64,000 bases of DNA from Cellvibrionaceae bacterium 1162T.S.0a.05 (GTDB taxonomy: Bacteria > Pseudomonadota > Gammaproteobacteria > Pseudomonadales > Cellvibrionaceae), in assembly GCA_000964245.1 (NCBI GenBank), contig LANB01000001.1:3971501-4035500 (forward strand), given 5' to 3'. Within the stretch, counting starts at the first letter, position 1; each line of letters starts with the position of its first letter. The notes beneath the pieces were generated by a model. The model was not told the DNA's origin. It made no database searches and saw only the letters and a program-made list of their open reading frames with translations. This document shows positions 37,196 to 46,117 of this stretch, piece after piece. The translations under genes and the position numbers were made by a program.

Positions 37196-37291
37196 AACTG
37201 TCCTACTATCAATTCTTTTCATTTATTCTTGTAAGGTTTGTTGTAAGGGCTATTGCTTGATGAGCCCACCGGGTCAATACGACTTTCCGTT

Positions 37292-39370
37292 TCAGGGCTC
37301 GACAATTTCTGCATTGTCTATGCGATAGACTGCACCCTCACCGCTGCCCCATGCGGGAAACACCATCACGACATCAATCTCAGAAACATCGAGGCCTGCA
37401 TCAAATAAATCGAGTAAGGAAAAGGTATAGGTTTGCCACTCACCCTCAACCGGGTCAGCCCCTTCTTCACTGGCATTTAAATCGAGTTCAACGGCGGTGG
37501 TGGCACCACCTGATTCAATTTTGAATTTCCATGCAGCACTGGAATCATTCGGCGCGCTAACAACATTCATATCAAAACGGACAACACCGTTTTGTAAGAT
37601 TGATGTCGCGTCGTAGGAGATACCTTCGTTTGCAAGAAAGCCCATAACTGTCGGCGTTGCGCCAATCATAAATTCTGCGACTGCGCCTCGATCACCACCG
37701 TCTTCAACTGAAGGCGTTGACCCGCCGCAGCAATCCCAAATAGGCCACTCTTCGTTTTCGCCATCACGAAATAAGGTTAATCCTTCAGCTGCTGGCAGTG
37801 AGCTGGGGTCATAGATCATGACATTGTCGAGGCGATACACCGCGCCCTCGCCCGTTCCCCAGGCGGGGAATACCATAATGACATCAACCTGGCTTAAATC
37901 GAGGCCCGCATCAAACAAGTCCTGCACACTGTAGGTATAGGTTTGCCATTCGCCGGTGACTGGCGCGGTACCTTCCTGACTGTCTGTTAAATCGAGTTCA
38001 ACTGCAGTTGCGGCATCACCGGATTCAATTTTGAATTTCCATACGGAAGCTGCATCGTTAGGTGCAGAAATCACTTTCATTTCAAACTGCACAACACCAT
38101 TGCTTAACAGGTTTGATACGTCGAGATACACCTCATCGTCCGCAAGTAAACCCATCACTGTCGGTGTCGCACCGATGACAAATTCTGCCGTCGCGCCGTG
38201 TTCAGTATCATCGTTTTCTACTGTCGGCGTGCTGCCGCCACAGCAATCCCATATTGACCAGTTTTCCAACGCCGCATCAGCAAACAGGACATGACCGACA
38301 AAACCACTCGCCGCGTTGGGGTCATAAATTTTCGCATTATCCACGCGATAAACCGCCCCTTCGCCTTGGCCCCACGCAGGGAAAATCATAATCACATCCA
38401 ACGCGCTGACATCGAGACCGGCGTCGGCAAGGTCGGCCAAATTAAAGGTATAGGTTTGCCAACTGTCGAGTGTCGGCGCAACACCTTCAACGCTGTCTGT
38501 TATCGGTATTTCAACGGCTGTTGCCGCATCGACACTTTCTATTTTAAAAATCCAGGACGCATCGGGGTTTGTCGGCTCAGCAGTGACTTTTAATTCAAAT
38601 TGCACAACGCCATTCGCTAAAATAGGCGTGGCGTCGAAGGGGCTCGGTGTTGCCGTTTCATCAGTGATAAATTCCGCACGTGAAATAAAACCCATGACCG
38701 TGGGCGTTTCACCAATCACGAATTCTGCAACTGCGCCGTGCGCATCATCGTCAGTTTCAACGGTGGGAAGGGAACCCCCACAACAATCCCAAAGCGGCCA
38801 CGCGGGATTTTCTGCATCCTCGAAAATCACCAGTTGGGGCGAGCTCGTGTCGCCTGCTGTTATCTGGACATTGTCCATGTGATATTCCGCCCCCTCCCCG
38901 GCTCCCCAGGTTGGAAAGACCATCACGACATCAATTGCACTTAAATCGAGACCGGCATCGGCCAGCATTTGCAAAGAGTAAGTGTAGGTTTGCCATTCAC
39001 CTGTGACGGGCTCGGCGCCTTCAAGACTTTCGGAGAGTAAAAAATCCACAGCAGTTGCTGCGTTGTTGCTTTCGATTTTAAGAAACCATTGCGCATCCGA
39101 ACTGTTCGCCGGTGTCGCAATTTTTAAATCAAAGGTGACCTTGCCACTTTCAATCGCAGGCGAGGCGTCAAAAGGGGCAGCATTGCCGGCTGGGTCAGTA
39201 ATAAATTCAGCACGGGAAATAAAACCGTTGACTGTCGGTGTTGCGCCCACGGTAAACGCCATAACGTCACCACGGTCGGCTTCGCTCACCAGTGCGGGTG
39301 TTGAACCACCACAACAATCCCAGGCAGGCCAGCTTGGATTGACCGTGCCATCGAAAATCGTCAGCGTTTG
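37292..39370 (-). repeat. Four tandem WDCCGG-module coding repeats
   Basis: Four units of roughly 500-530 bases encode the modules. Their WDCCGG codons fall near 39315, 38780, 38240 and 37725. Neighbouring copies are similar enough at DNA level to be seen by eye, for example the CCGCCACAGCAATCCCA versions of the WDCCGG codons. The copies differ throughout, so this is an old duplication that is diverging rather than a fresh one. Confidence 0.85.
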
Positions 39371-40462
39371 TGCTGCGCCTGTTGACGGTAAAGTTGGAAA
39401 AGGTGCAAGCCCTTCGACCAAAGCATCATCGGTACTGTCATAGCCGCCGCGCACAGTTTCGCAGCCTTTCCCTGTTTCGGGATCAATCGCGCACTCATAC
39501 ACACGGACATAATCAATTTGAAAGGCTTGCCCGCCTTCAAAGACTGTGGGGTCAATGCCGGTTTCGTTAACATTTTCAGGCCAATCACCACCGACAGCGA
39601 AATTCAGGATCATGAAGAATTCCTGATCGTAGGGAGAATTACCCCAATGGGTCGTCAGTTCACCGCTACCTTGATCATAGTATTCCGAGAACCAACCCTG
39701 GTGACTCAAGCCAACGGCTTCGCCTTTACTGTTGTAACGCACTGTTGATTTACGTTGCGTGGCAAACAGATAGCCGTCCACATACCAACGAATTTCTCCT
39801 TCCTGCCACTCAATGGCGTAGGTATGGAAATCATCTGCGGGATTTTGTCCGTCGGGTAACAAATATTCCTTGCCACTGTAAGAATTGTTCGGCCACTCTC
39901 GTCCGTAATGCAGCGTGCCGTGTGTGTGCGCCTCCGGCAAGCCGCCCTCACCCGCGGCTTTCAGGTTTACCGCTTCCATAATGTCGATTTCTCCCGAGCG
40001 CGGCCAACCGCCGTACACGGAATCTGTCGGCATCATCCAGAAGGCAGGCCAGGCACCTTGACCGAAAGGTAGCTTCGCGCGCATTTCAAAACGGCCGTAT
40101 TTAAAATCGCCTTTGTTTTTTGTTGTCATACGTGCAGAGGTGTAAGGCTTTTCGGCGCCCTCCTCGGCTGGCATGGCAACAATATTCAGCATCCCATCGG
40201 CGACAAACGAGTTTTCACTGCTCGCGGTATAACACTGCCGCTCGTTGTTGCCGCCACCGTCACAATTGACTTCGTGATTCCACTTAGTTGTGTCAATGGC
40301 CGTGCCATCAAATTCATCACTCCACACCAGCGTCCAATCACTAACGGGCGCTGCGGGGTCGATCAAACTCGGGTTGGTTTCAGTTTCCACACCGCCGCCA
40401 CAACCGGCGAGGTAGACAAGGGAGGCAATACTCAGGATACGTGTCGATAGTTTTGCAAACAT
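37292..40462 (-). CDS. GH16 beta-glucanase (laminarinase-like) lipoprotein with four repeat modules
   Basis: The 1056-residue protein has a lipobox (LAGC, Cys21), a GH16 domain (about 40-330) and four tandem modules of about 175 residues. The GH16 catalytic triad ExDxxE is seen as Glu158, Asp160 and Glu163 in SGEIDIMEAVN, and FGQGAWPAFWMMP matches laminarinase-type enzymes. Each module has W-x-x-WDCCGG-(S)-x-P, then a (V/M)xGF or GL segment, GEWQTYT, and ends with a VMVFPxWGxGEG(A)xYxxDN signature. The modules are probably beta-sandwich carbohydrate-binding domains. The protein would be surface-anchored and cut beta-1,3- or mixed-linkage glucan. Confidence 0.92.
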   Translation of the reverse strand: MFAKLSTRILSIASLVYLAGCGGGVETETNPSLIDPAAPVSDWTLVWSDEFDGTAIDTTKWNHEVNCDGGGNNERQCYTASSENSFVADGMLNIVAMPAEEGAEKPYTSARMTTKNKGDFKYGRFEMRAKLPFGQGAWPAFWMMPTDSVYGGWPRSGEIDIMEAVNLKAAGEGGLPEAHTHGTLHYGREWPNNSYSGKEYLLPDGQNPADDFHTYAIEWQEGEIRWYVDGYLFATQRKSTVRYNSKGEAVGLSHQGWFSEYYDQGSGELTTHWGNSPYDQEFFMILNFAVGGDWPENVNETGIDPTVFEGGQAFQIDYVRVYECAIDPETGKGCETVRGGYDSTDDALVEGLAPFPTLPSTGAAQTLTIFDGTVNPSWPAWDCCGGSTPALVSEADRGDVMAFTVGATPTVNGFISRAEFITDPAGNAAPFDASPAIESGKVTFDLKIATPANSSDAQWFLKIESNNAATAVDFLLSESLEGAEPVTGEWQTYTYSLQMLADAGLDLSAIDVVMVFPTWGAGEGAEYHMDNVQITAGDTSSPQLVIFEDAENPAWPLWDCCGGSLPTVETDDDAHGAVAEFVIGETPTVMGFISRAEFITDETATPSPFDATPILANGVVQFELKVTAEPTNPDASWIFKIESVDAATAVEIPITDSVEGVAPTLDSWQTYTFNLADLADAGLDVSALDVIMIFPAWGQGEGAVYRVDNAKIYDPNAASGFVGHVLFADAALENWSIWDCCGGSTPTVENDDTEHGATAEFVIGATPTVMGLLADDEVYLDVSNLLSNGVVQFEMKVISAPNDAASVWKFKIESGDAATAVELDLTDSQEGTAPVTGEWQTYTYSVQDLFDAGLDLSQVDVIMVFPAWGTGEGAVYRLDNVMIYDPSSLPAAEGLTLFRDGENEEWPIWDCCGGSTPSVEDGGDRGAVAEFMIGATPTVMGFLANEGISYDATSILQNGVVRFDMNVVSAPNDSSAAWKFKIESGGATTAVELDLNASEEGADPVEGEWQTYTFSLLDLFDAGLDVSEIDVVMVFPAWGSGEGAVYRIDNAEIVEP

Positions 40463-40714
40463 TGCTAAGTGCTCATCTCTATATATGTTTATTATCTTAA
40501 GAGTGCAGCGCTACCCCGACTAAATAGAATTAAACGCTCGGTAGACTGCGATATAAGCGCTATCCTGAAACAGTTAAAAAAGGCTTACAACGGAAATGCG
40601 ATGTCAGGAATTATTGCTGCGGCAATGCATGGCAGCGTGAGGTTTGTGAGATAAGGCGAGACAAAACTACGACAAGATGAGAAAAAGGGTTAAAAGGCCG
40701 ACTTTACGCTTTTA

Positions 40715-41557
40715 CTACGCTAACTTTGCATTAATCTTTGCGTTAATCACTTTTTTTATGGCCTCATTGTAATTTCGGCTGACCTTGAGTTTCACTTCGT
40801 CACCAAGGTCCAGCAGGCCTTCATTGTTACGCAAAGTTTGAATGCCCTTGATGCAATGAATATTCACTAGAGTTGATTTGTGAATGCGCTGAAACAAGCG
40901 CTCATCGAGCAGGCCCTCGAGCTTTTTCATGGTGATACGGACGATATGCGTTTCCTTGTCCGTATGAATGCACATGTAGTCCCCTGCGGCATCAATCCAA
41001 CGAATATCGCTGATTTTCAGGAAGATTCTGGCATTATCGCTATTTTTAATCACCAACTCCTGATTTTGCGGCGTTGGTAAGGGCGTATCACTGTCAAGCC
41101 ACTCCTCAAGTTCTGCGATTTCAATACCGGAAGATTCTTCAAGCGCTTTCAGTAATTTAAACTTCTCACTCTCTTGTGATTTCGGTCGGCTGCGCTCGTG
41201 GATACGATCAACGGTTTTTTGCAAGCGCCCCAGGTTGGCCGGCTTCAAAATATAATCAATGGCGTTCAGCTCAAAGGCCTCAATCGCATATTCCCCGAAT
41301 GCTGTAACAAAGACGATCATCGGCAAATTATCAGCTTGCAGGCTTTGTACGACTTCAAGGCCGCTGATACCTGGCAATTGCAAATCCAGAAACAGGACAT
41401 CCGGGTGCAACTGATTACAAAGCTTGATCACCTCATCGCCATCGCGCGCCTCTGCAATAACCTCAATGCCCTCGATTTTTTCAAGCCGCAAGCGCAAGCC
41501 CTCAAGCGCCAGTGGCTCATCGTCGACAATAATGGCAGTTACGGGTTGATCAATCAT
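40715..41557 (-). CDS. LytTR-type response regulator
   Basis: The 280-residue protein has a receiver domain with acidic pair Asp12/Asp13, phospho-acceptor Asp58 (FLDLQLPG) and a conserved Lys in YILKPAN. A LytTR DNA-binding domain (about 165-275) follows, with DIRWIDAAGDYMCIHTDKETHIVR and FQRIHKSTLVNI. It overlaps the histidine kinase gene by 8 bases and so is its partner. It lies 252 bases upstream of the GH16 gene on the same strand and is a good candidate regulator of the beta-glucan locus. No regulator-binding repeat was identified in the gap. Confidence 0.93.
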   Translation of the reverse strand: MIDQPVTAIIVDDEPLALEGLRLRLEKIEGIEVIAEARDGDEVIKLCNQLHPDVLFLDLQLPGISGLEVVQSLQADNLPMIVFVTAFGEYAIEAFELNAIDYILKPANLGRLQKTVDRIHERSRPKSQESEKFKLLKALEESSGIEIAELEEWLDSDTPLPTPQNQELVIKNSDNARIFLKISDIRWIDAAGDYMCIHTDKETHIVRITMKKLEGLLDERLFQRIHKSTLVNIHCIKGIQTLRNNEGLLDLGDEVKLKVSRNYNEAIKKVINAKINAKLA

Positions 41558-42683
41558 TGCTTAGCGTTGTATTGGACGTTACTGTTTCAAAAGGAACGGA
41601 AATTTCTACAGTGGTGCCACCGGCACTGTTCGTTTTAATATCAATACTATAGTCGCCATTAAACATGGCATCCAGGCGCAGCCGTGTATTGTTCAAACCG
41701 ATACCCAAACCCGAACTCACTTTATCGCCCATACCGTGTCCGTCATCGATCACACGGATAATTAAACGGGAAGCATCGAGTTGCGCCGTAATTTTCACCG
41801 TCGCCTTCTCTTTGCGCGGCTCAACGGTATATTTTATGGCGTTTTCCACCAGGGGTTGCAGCAACATACTGGGAATTTTCGCCGATAACACACTTTCCGG
41901 AATATCGATTTCCACGTTCAAACGTTCAGAAAAACGGACTTTTTCGATCGACAAATACAAATCCAGCACGTTTATTTCCTTCAACATGGTTGTGCGAGCC
42001 TTTGTATTTTTGTCAAGCGAATATCGGAAAAACTCGCACAACTTGTCGAGCATTTCATTCGCTTTGTCGTTTTCGTGTTTAAAAATGAGTGTCGATATTG
42101 CATTCATGGTGTTAAACATAAAATGCGGATTGAGTTGATAGGTCAGCATTTGCAACTGCGCATCCTTGGCCGCCGTCTGCGCACGCAAGAGCATGGCGTG
42201 TTCTTTTTGGAGCTTGGTGTTGTATAACATAATGAAGAAAATTGAGGTCCACACGAGCATGGTTGCCAGCGAAAATAATAACCAACCCCCAAACTCCAAC
42301 ATACTCCATGCTTCATACCAGTGTTGCCCGAAAACAATTACCTTATACGAACCGAGCTTGATTACATTGTAAATAAAGCCTAAAACCGCGGCAGAAAGAA
42401 AACTTAAGGCCAGTGTGACTCTCAAGGGAAACTGCACAACACGCCGAATAAAACGCCATTGAATATAGGAAAGACTGAAACCCACGAGCGTTTCGACAGC
42501 GAGATTTAAAACCTGCCGAACAAAACTGAAGGCGGGATCGCTCGTTTGCGGATGAATAATCGCAAAATACACAATTAGCGCGTATCCTAGCCAGCCACCT
42601 ATCTGCAAGGTCCAGAATTGGTGGCCCGGTTTTGAAAATGCAAAGGATTCAATATCCAGCGGGTTGTCAGTATGTACAGCCAT
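41550..42683 (-). CDS. LytS/YehU-type membrane histidine kinase
   Basis: The protein has about four membrane helices in its first 150 residues. A His_kinase domain follows with the phospho-acceptor in LNPHFMFNTMNAIS, then a HATPase domain with LLQPLVENAIKYTV and VIDDGHGMGDKVSSGLGIGLNNTRLRL. The frame is open to a start at 42797, but MAVHTDNPLD at 42683 is taken as the likelier N-terminus (378 residues); the ribosome-binding site is weak at both. It forms a two-component pair with the overlapping LytTR gene. The stimulus is unknown; the position before the GH16 gene suggests carbohydrate sensing. Confidence 0.88.
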   Translation of the reverse strand: MAVHTDNPLDIESFAFSKPGHQFWTLQIGGWLGYALIVYFAIIHPQTSDPAFSFVRQVLNLAVETLVGFSLSYIQWRFIRRVVQFPLRVTLALSFLSAAVLGFIYNVIKLGSYKVIVFGQHWYEAWSMLEFGGWLLFSLATMLVWTSIFFIMLYNTKLQKEHAMLLRAQTAAKDAQLQMLTYQLNPHFMFNTMNAISTLIFKHENDKANEMLDKLCEFFRYSLDKNTKARTTMLKEINVLDLYLSIEKVRFSERLNVEIDIPESVLSAKIPSMLLQPLVENAIKYTVEPRKEKATVKITAQLDASRLIIRVIDDGHGMGDKVSSGLGIGLNNTRLRLDAMFNGDYSIDIKTNSAGGTTVEISVPFETVTSNTTLSND

Positions 42684-42971
42684 CTTGTTAAAACAATATA
42701 GTAATTGGATATATTCTGGCTGATTTTTTTCATTTTGCCTATTCAAAATCAATTTCTGAGCATAATCGAACCCTGGTCGACTGACCTTTAACAACACACG
42801 CTTTGAATCACTGGTTTACTCTTGAGATTCTTTACCTCACTTCCCTTCATTACAAATAAAATGGCATAATTTCGAGTCGAGCCATAAAAAATTCCGGCGT
42901 TTAAATCCAGTTTTTGAAGTCACTAAAAATCGACTAAAGGGTGTATTTGTTAAGAACTTGAGGAGATAATC

Positions 42972-43856
42972 GTGAATCCTTCCGATCCATACTCAAAAAG
43001 CCAGAAAAAAACTCCAATACTCCAGCAAGATTTGGCCCATCACTATGCCCATTCCGGACTACTCGCGGCGATAACGAATGCGCTTTCAGAGGTCGGTAAA
43101 ACACCTGAAAATATCTCGCTTACCGACTTGTCACCAATGGACGAGTTTCATGTGGGCGGTCTCCCGGCAACTCAACACCTTTTGTCACCTCTTGACTTAA
43201 ACAAAAACCACAAGGTTCTCGATATTGGTTGTGGCTTGGGTGGTACAGCCCGCTATGTTGCAAAGGAATATGGATGTGCAGTGAAAGGCATTGACCTCAC
43301 AAAAGTGTTTATTGACGTAGGCTGTGAACTCAACAACTGGACAAAACTCGGCGAATTGGTTTCGCTTCATCACGGTGACGCACTCTCACTCCCCTTTGAA
43401 GATACTAGTTTTGACTTTGTATATATGCTGCATGTTGGAATGAACATTGAAGATAAAAACACGCTATTTCATGAAATCGCTCGTGTACTCAAACCGCGAG
43501 GTGTATGTGCGATTTATGATTTGATGAAAACAAGCGAGCAGGAAATTCGCTACCCCGCCCCCTGGTCTCGTAGCGAAACAACCAGCTTTGTTGAATCCCT
43601 TGATGCCTACACTAGCGCACTTGAAAATAATCAGTTCACGGTGACAGACACGCAAAAACGCGACACATTCGCGCTTGGGTTTTATGAACAGATGAAAGAA
43701 GCCATCCGGCTGAAAGGAAAAGCGCCGATCGGGCTCCATCTTCATATGGGTGACGAAGCGGAGCTGAGACTGCGCAATACCTACGAAGCTATCGCAGAGG
43801 GTGTAATATGCCCAACCGTGGTTTACGCCCAGCTCAGTAACCAGAGTCATCCTTAA
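42972..43856 (+). CDS. SAM-dependent methyltransferase
   Basis: The 294-residue protein is a class I methyltransferase of the methyltransf_11/sarcosine-methyltransferase-like type. The SAM loop is VLDIGCGLGGTARY at about 78-91, followed by GIDLTKVFID, HHGDALSLPFEDTSFDFVY and LHEIARVLKPRG-like text (FHEIARVLKPRG). An N-terminal region of about 70 residues precedes the core. GAGGAGA lies seven bases before the ATG. It stands alone, divergent from the kinase gene. The substrate is unknown. Confidence 0.85.
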   Translation: MNPSDPYSKSQKKTPILQQDLAHHYAHSGLLAAITNALSEVGKTPENISLTDLSPMDEFHVGGLPATQHLLSPLDLNKNHKVLDIGCGLGGTARYVAKEYGCAVKGIDLTKVFIDVGCELNNWTKLGELVSLHHGDALSLPFEDTSFDFVYMLHVGMNIEDKNTLFHEIARVLKPRGVCAIYDLMKTSEQEIRYPAPWSRSETTSFVESLDAYTSALENNQFTVTDTQKRDTFALGFYEQMKEAIRLKGKAPIGLHLHMGDEAELRLRNTYEAIAEGVICPTVVYAQLSNQSHP

Positions 43857-44113
43857 TTTGGAAGTTTCTAGTTCAGTAGAGGCTGGCGCAGCTAAAACGG
43901 CTAATTTTTAGACATGCATATTAGTCAAATAATACGAGTGAACTCACAAACCTTGCAAATCTCCATTCCACCCCAACTACTGCCTATCCCCAGCTGAAAA
44001 CCCAGCGTCTGACAAGCAAAAATCTTCAATTAAAGCTCCCGAATTTGATTTAAATCCTTGTTTTTACTAACAGTTCCAGCTAATTTGAAGTTGAAGAACA
44101 AAAGGAAAGCTTT

Positions 44114-44434
44114 ATGAAAATATCCCTATCCGGTCACCATGTCGAAATCACCGATTCCATCCGTAATACCATCGAAAGCAAATTCCAGAAAGTGGGTTCC
44201 CACTACCCCGATGTCACCCGCATAGACATCATCGTCAACGTCGAAAAAAACGACCAAACCATTGACGCGAAAACCCAATATATGGGCACCACCGTGAACG
44301 TGAAAGCCCACAACGCAGACCTCTATACCGCCATCGCGGATGCCGTGAAAAAAATGGAAGCCGCTTTGAAGAGTAAGAGTGGCTCAGCCAAATCGCATTT
44401 AAGGGATAAGCCGGTTTTTAATACTGAAGAATAA
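44114..44434 (+). CDS. hpf: Short hibernation-promoting factor (HPF/YhbH)
   Basis: The 106-residue protein matches short HPF: MKISLSGHHVEITDSIRNTIESKF at the start, HYPDVTRIDIIVNVEK in the middle and ADLYTAIADAVKKMEAAL near the end. HPF binds the 30S decoding region and promotes 100S ribosome dimers in stationary phase. In many gammaproteobacteria hpf is next to rpoN; here it stands alone. GGAAAG precedes the ATG, and a hairpin follows the stop. This is one of two HPF-like genes in the window. Confidence 0.92.
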   Translation: MKISLSGHHVEITDSIRNTIESKFQKVGSHYPDVTRIDIIVNVEKNDQTIDAKTQYMGTTVNVKAHNADLYTAIADAVKKMEAALKSKSGSAKSHLRDKPVFNTEE

Positions 44435-44440
44435 ATCAAG

Positions 44441-44468
44441 AGGCCTGAGCATTTTAGTGCTCAGGCCT
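44441..44468 (+). terminator. Hairpin terminator after hpf
   Basis: AGGCCTGAGCA and its complement form an 11-bp stem around a six-base loop, six bases after the stop codon. The following TATAGAA is a poor T-run. Confidence 0.65.
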
Positions 44469-44932
44469 TATAGAATATCAATATAAAAAACAGCAAAGAG
44501 CCAAGAAGAACATTTTCGGTTTATAGTAACCATTTTTTGTTACAATGCTGTATCACCCTCTTTTTTTAAAAAAAGTAAATTTTTCAATTAAGCATAATTT
44601 TTTTTATTAAGCATAAGCAAATATAAAATGTAAAAACCGCTCTATACCTTTCAAAATAATTTTTGTTTCTCTACGTTTTGCCAACCTTGCCACAAATAAA
44701 AATCACAAAATATTCTCGACATCAATCACAAAGCAAAGTGTTATAAGATCGTTTTCGCAGCACCATTTTAAAAACCTCCTCTCCAAAAAATAAAGTTTCG
44801 ATTTTTTTCGAACCGCAGTCTCAACAATAAGTTTCGCACCCACTGCTCGTACCAATCAACTACGAAGCCGTAAACAAGCGAGCACAAAAAACCAATAACG
44901 ACAATCTCTTTCTAAATTTGGAGTAACCAAAA
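44469..44932 (+). other. AT-rich non-coding gap
   Basis: This 464-base stretch is strongly AT-rich with runs of A and T. A short inverted repeat, TTCGATTTTTTTCGAA, was the only structure noted. I see no gene, RNA or clear promoter. Confidence 0.6.
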
Positions 44933-45713
44933 ATGATTACGAGCACCTACCTAAAACTAGTGAAAAGGTTTTGTATTTTTCTAAGCCCCTGCTTGTTCAG
45001 CCAGCTTGTTGTCGCTGCCCCTTACACCAACAGTGTCTACCGCGCCGGCTCGAATAGTTATGTCAATGTGTTTAATTATCACGGAATTGCAAACAACTCG
45101 CAGACACAAACCCGTCTGCAAGATCAATGAGAACAGGGGTTCAAATAATTGGGCGGTTAAAATGCAGTACACAGGTATCAACCTGCAACCGGGGCAAACC
45201 GTCAACCAGGCGGTCGTTTTCCGTATTCGATACACAGACTGGAGCAGTTTCGATACAAGTAACGATTACTCTGCCCCCGAAAGTGGAGAAACTGAAATTG
45301 CCGACCGCATCGCGGTATTTAACAGTGCAAACAAACTGATAATGGGAAGTCAGCCAGAAACTGCCGGCCCTTCATCTTCCTACAACATTAAAGTTCGGGC
45401 ACGCGGAACCAGTGGCAATGAAACAATTAATCTTACCGTGGGAGGCAACGTTATCGCCACCTGGAACCTGACAAATTATTTTCAGGACTACAACGTGACA
45501 ACCAGTTTGTCCGGCGGGATCAATGTTGAATACACCAACGATGCTCCCAACCGCGACGTCGTCGTTGACTATGCGGAAATAGGAGGTGTGATACACCAAG
45601 CCGAAGCGCAATCCGGTAATTCCGCCGCCTGGGGAAATGGCCAATGTGGCGGTGGCCAGTTTACCGAGTGGATGCATTGCAATGGCTATCTCGGTTTCAG
45701 TGCCTATAAGTAA
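44933..45713 (+). pseudogene. Frameshifted secreted carbohydrate-binding protein
   Basis: An ATG at 44933 opens a frame with a signal peptide (cut likely after VVAA) and 40 mature residues, ending at a TGA at 45128-45130. The frame shifted by +1 continues as protein from about 45130 to 45713. The second part contains DWSSFDTSNDYS and an ADRIAVF..GSQP segment, like the end of a CBM3 module. It then has a domain with WNLTNYFQDYNVTT and NRDVVVDYAEIGG, like the xylan-binding CBM60 type. The two frames must once have been joined; a one-base gain or two-base loss near 45110-45130 would explain the break. Real mutation, assembly error and programmed shift are all possible. A strong terminator follows. 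Confidence 0.7.
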
Positions 45714-45767
45714 TAGTTGCAATGCCAAACATGATTAACCGGTTTTGATTCCGGAAATCATGCCAGA

Positions 45768-45797
45768 AGCCTGAGTGTCGAAACACTCAGGCTTTTT
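45768..45797 (+). terminator. Rho-independent terminator
   Basis: AGCCTGAGTGT and its complement form an 11-bp stem around CGAA, followed by TTTTT, 55 bases after the stop of the frameshifted gene. Confidence 0.9.
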
Positions 45798-46117
45798 ACA
45801 TATCAAATAATAAATCACGGAGCTGAGTACTTTACGCATAATCGAGTCTCATCACTCCGGCACTTAGCCCGAGCGCCTATCCACTTCATAGTGGTTATTC
45901 GTAGTACTCACTCAACCCTACCTGAACGGCTATTCTTGCCGAGCTGAATTATGCGATGCCGCTGAGTCCATATGCGCAGTGCCGCCCAGTCCAAGCTCAT
46001 TTCGCAAACACTGAATACAATTCTGGAAGGGTAAATGACGTTCACACATCAAAGCGAAAGATAAGCAGACAACAGCGATTGAAAGTGCTGCGAGCCAGGA
46101 TAAGGAGAAAACAACCA
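45798..46117 (+). other. Non-coding gap before the DNRLRE gene
   Basis: About 320 bases. The downstream frame is open back to 45956, but composition and the missing signal peptide argue against coding before 46118. No promoter stands out. Confidence 0.4.

Noticed and set aside
40469-40654. 61-residue plus-strand ORF between the GH16 and LytTR genes
   Set aside because: No ribosome-binding site or recognisable features; lies in the probable GH16 promoter region.
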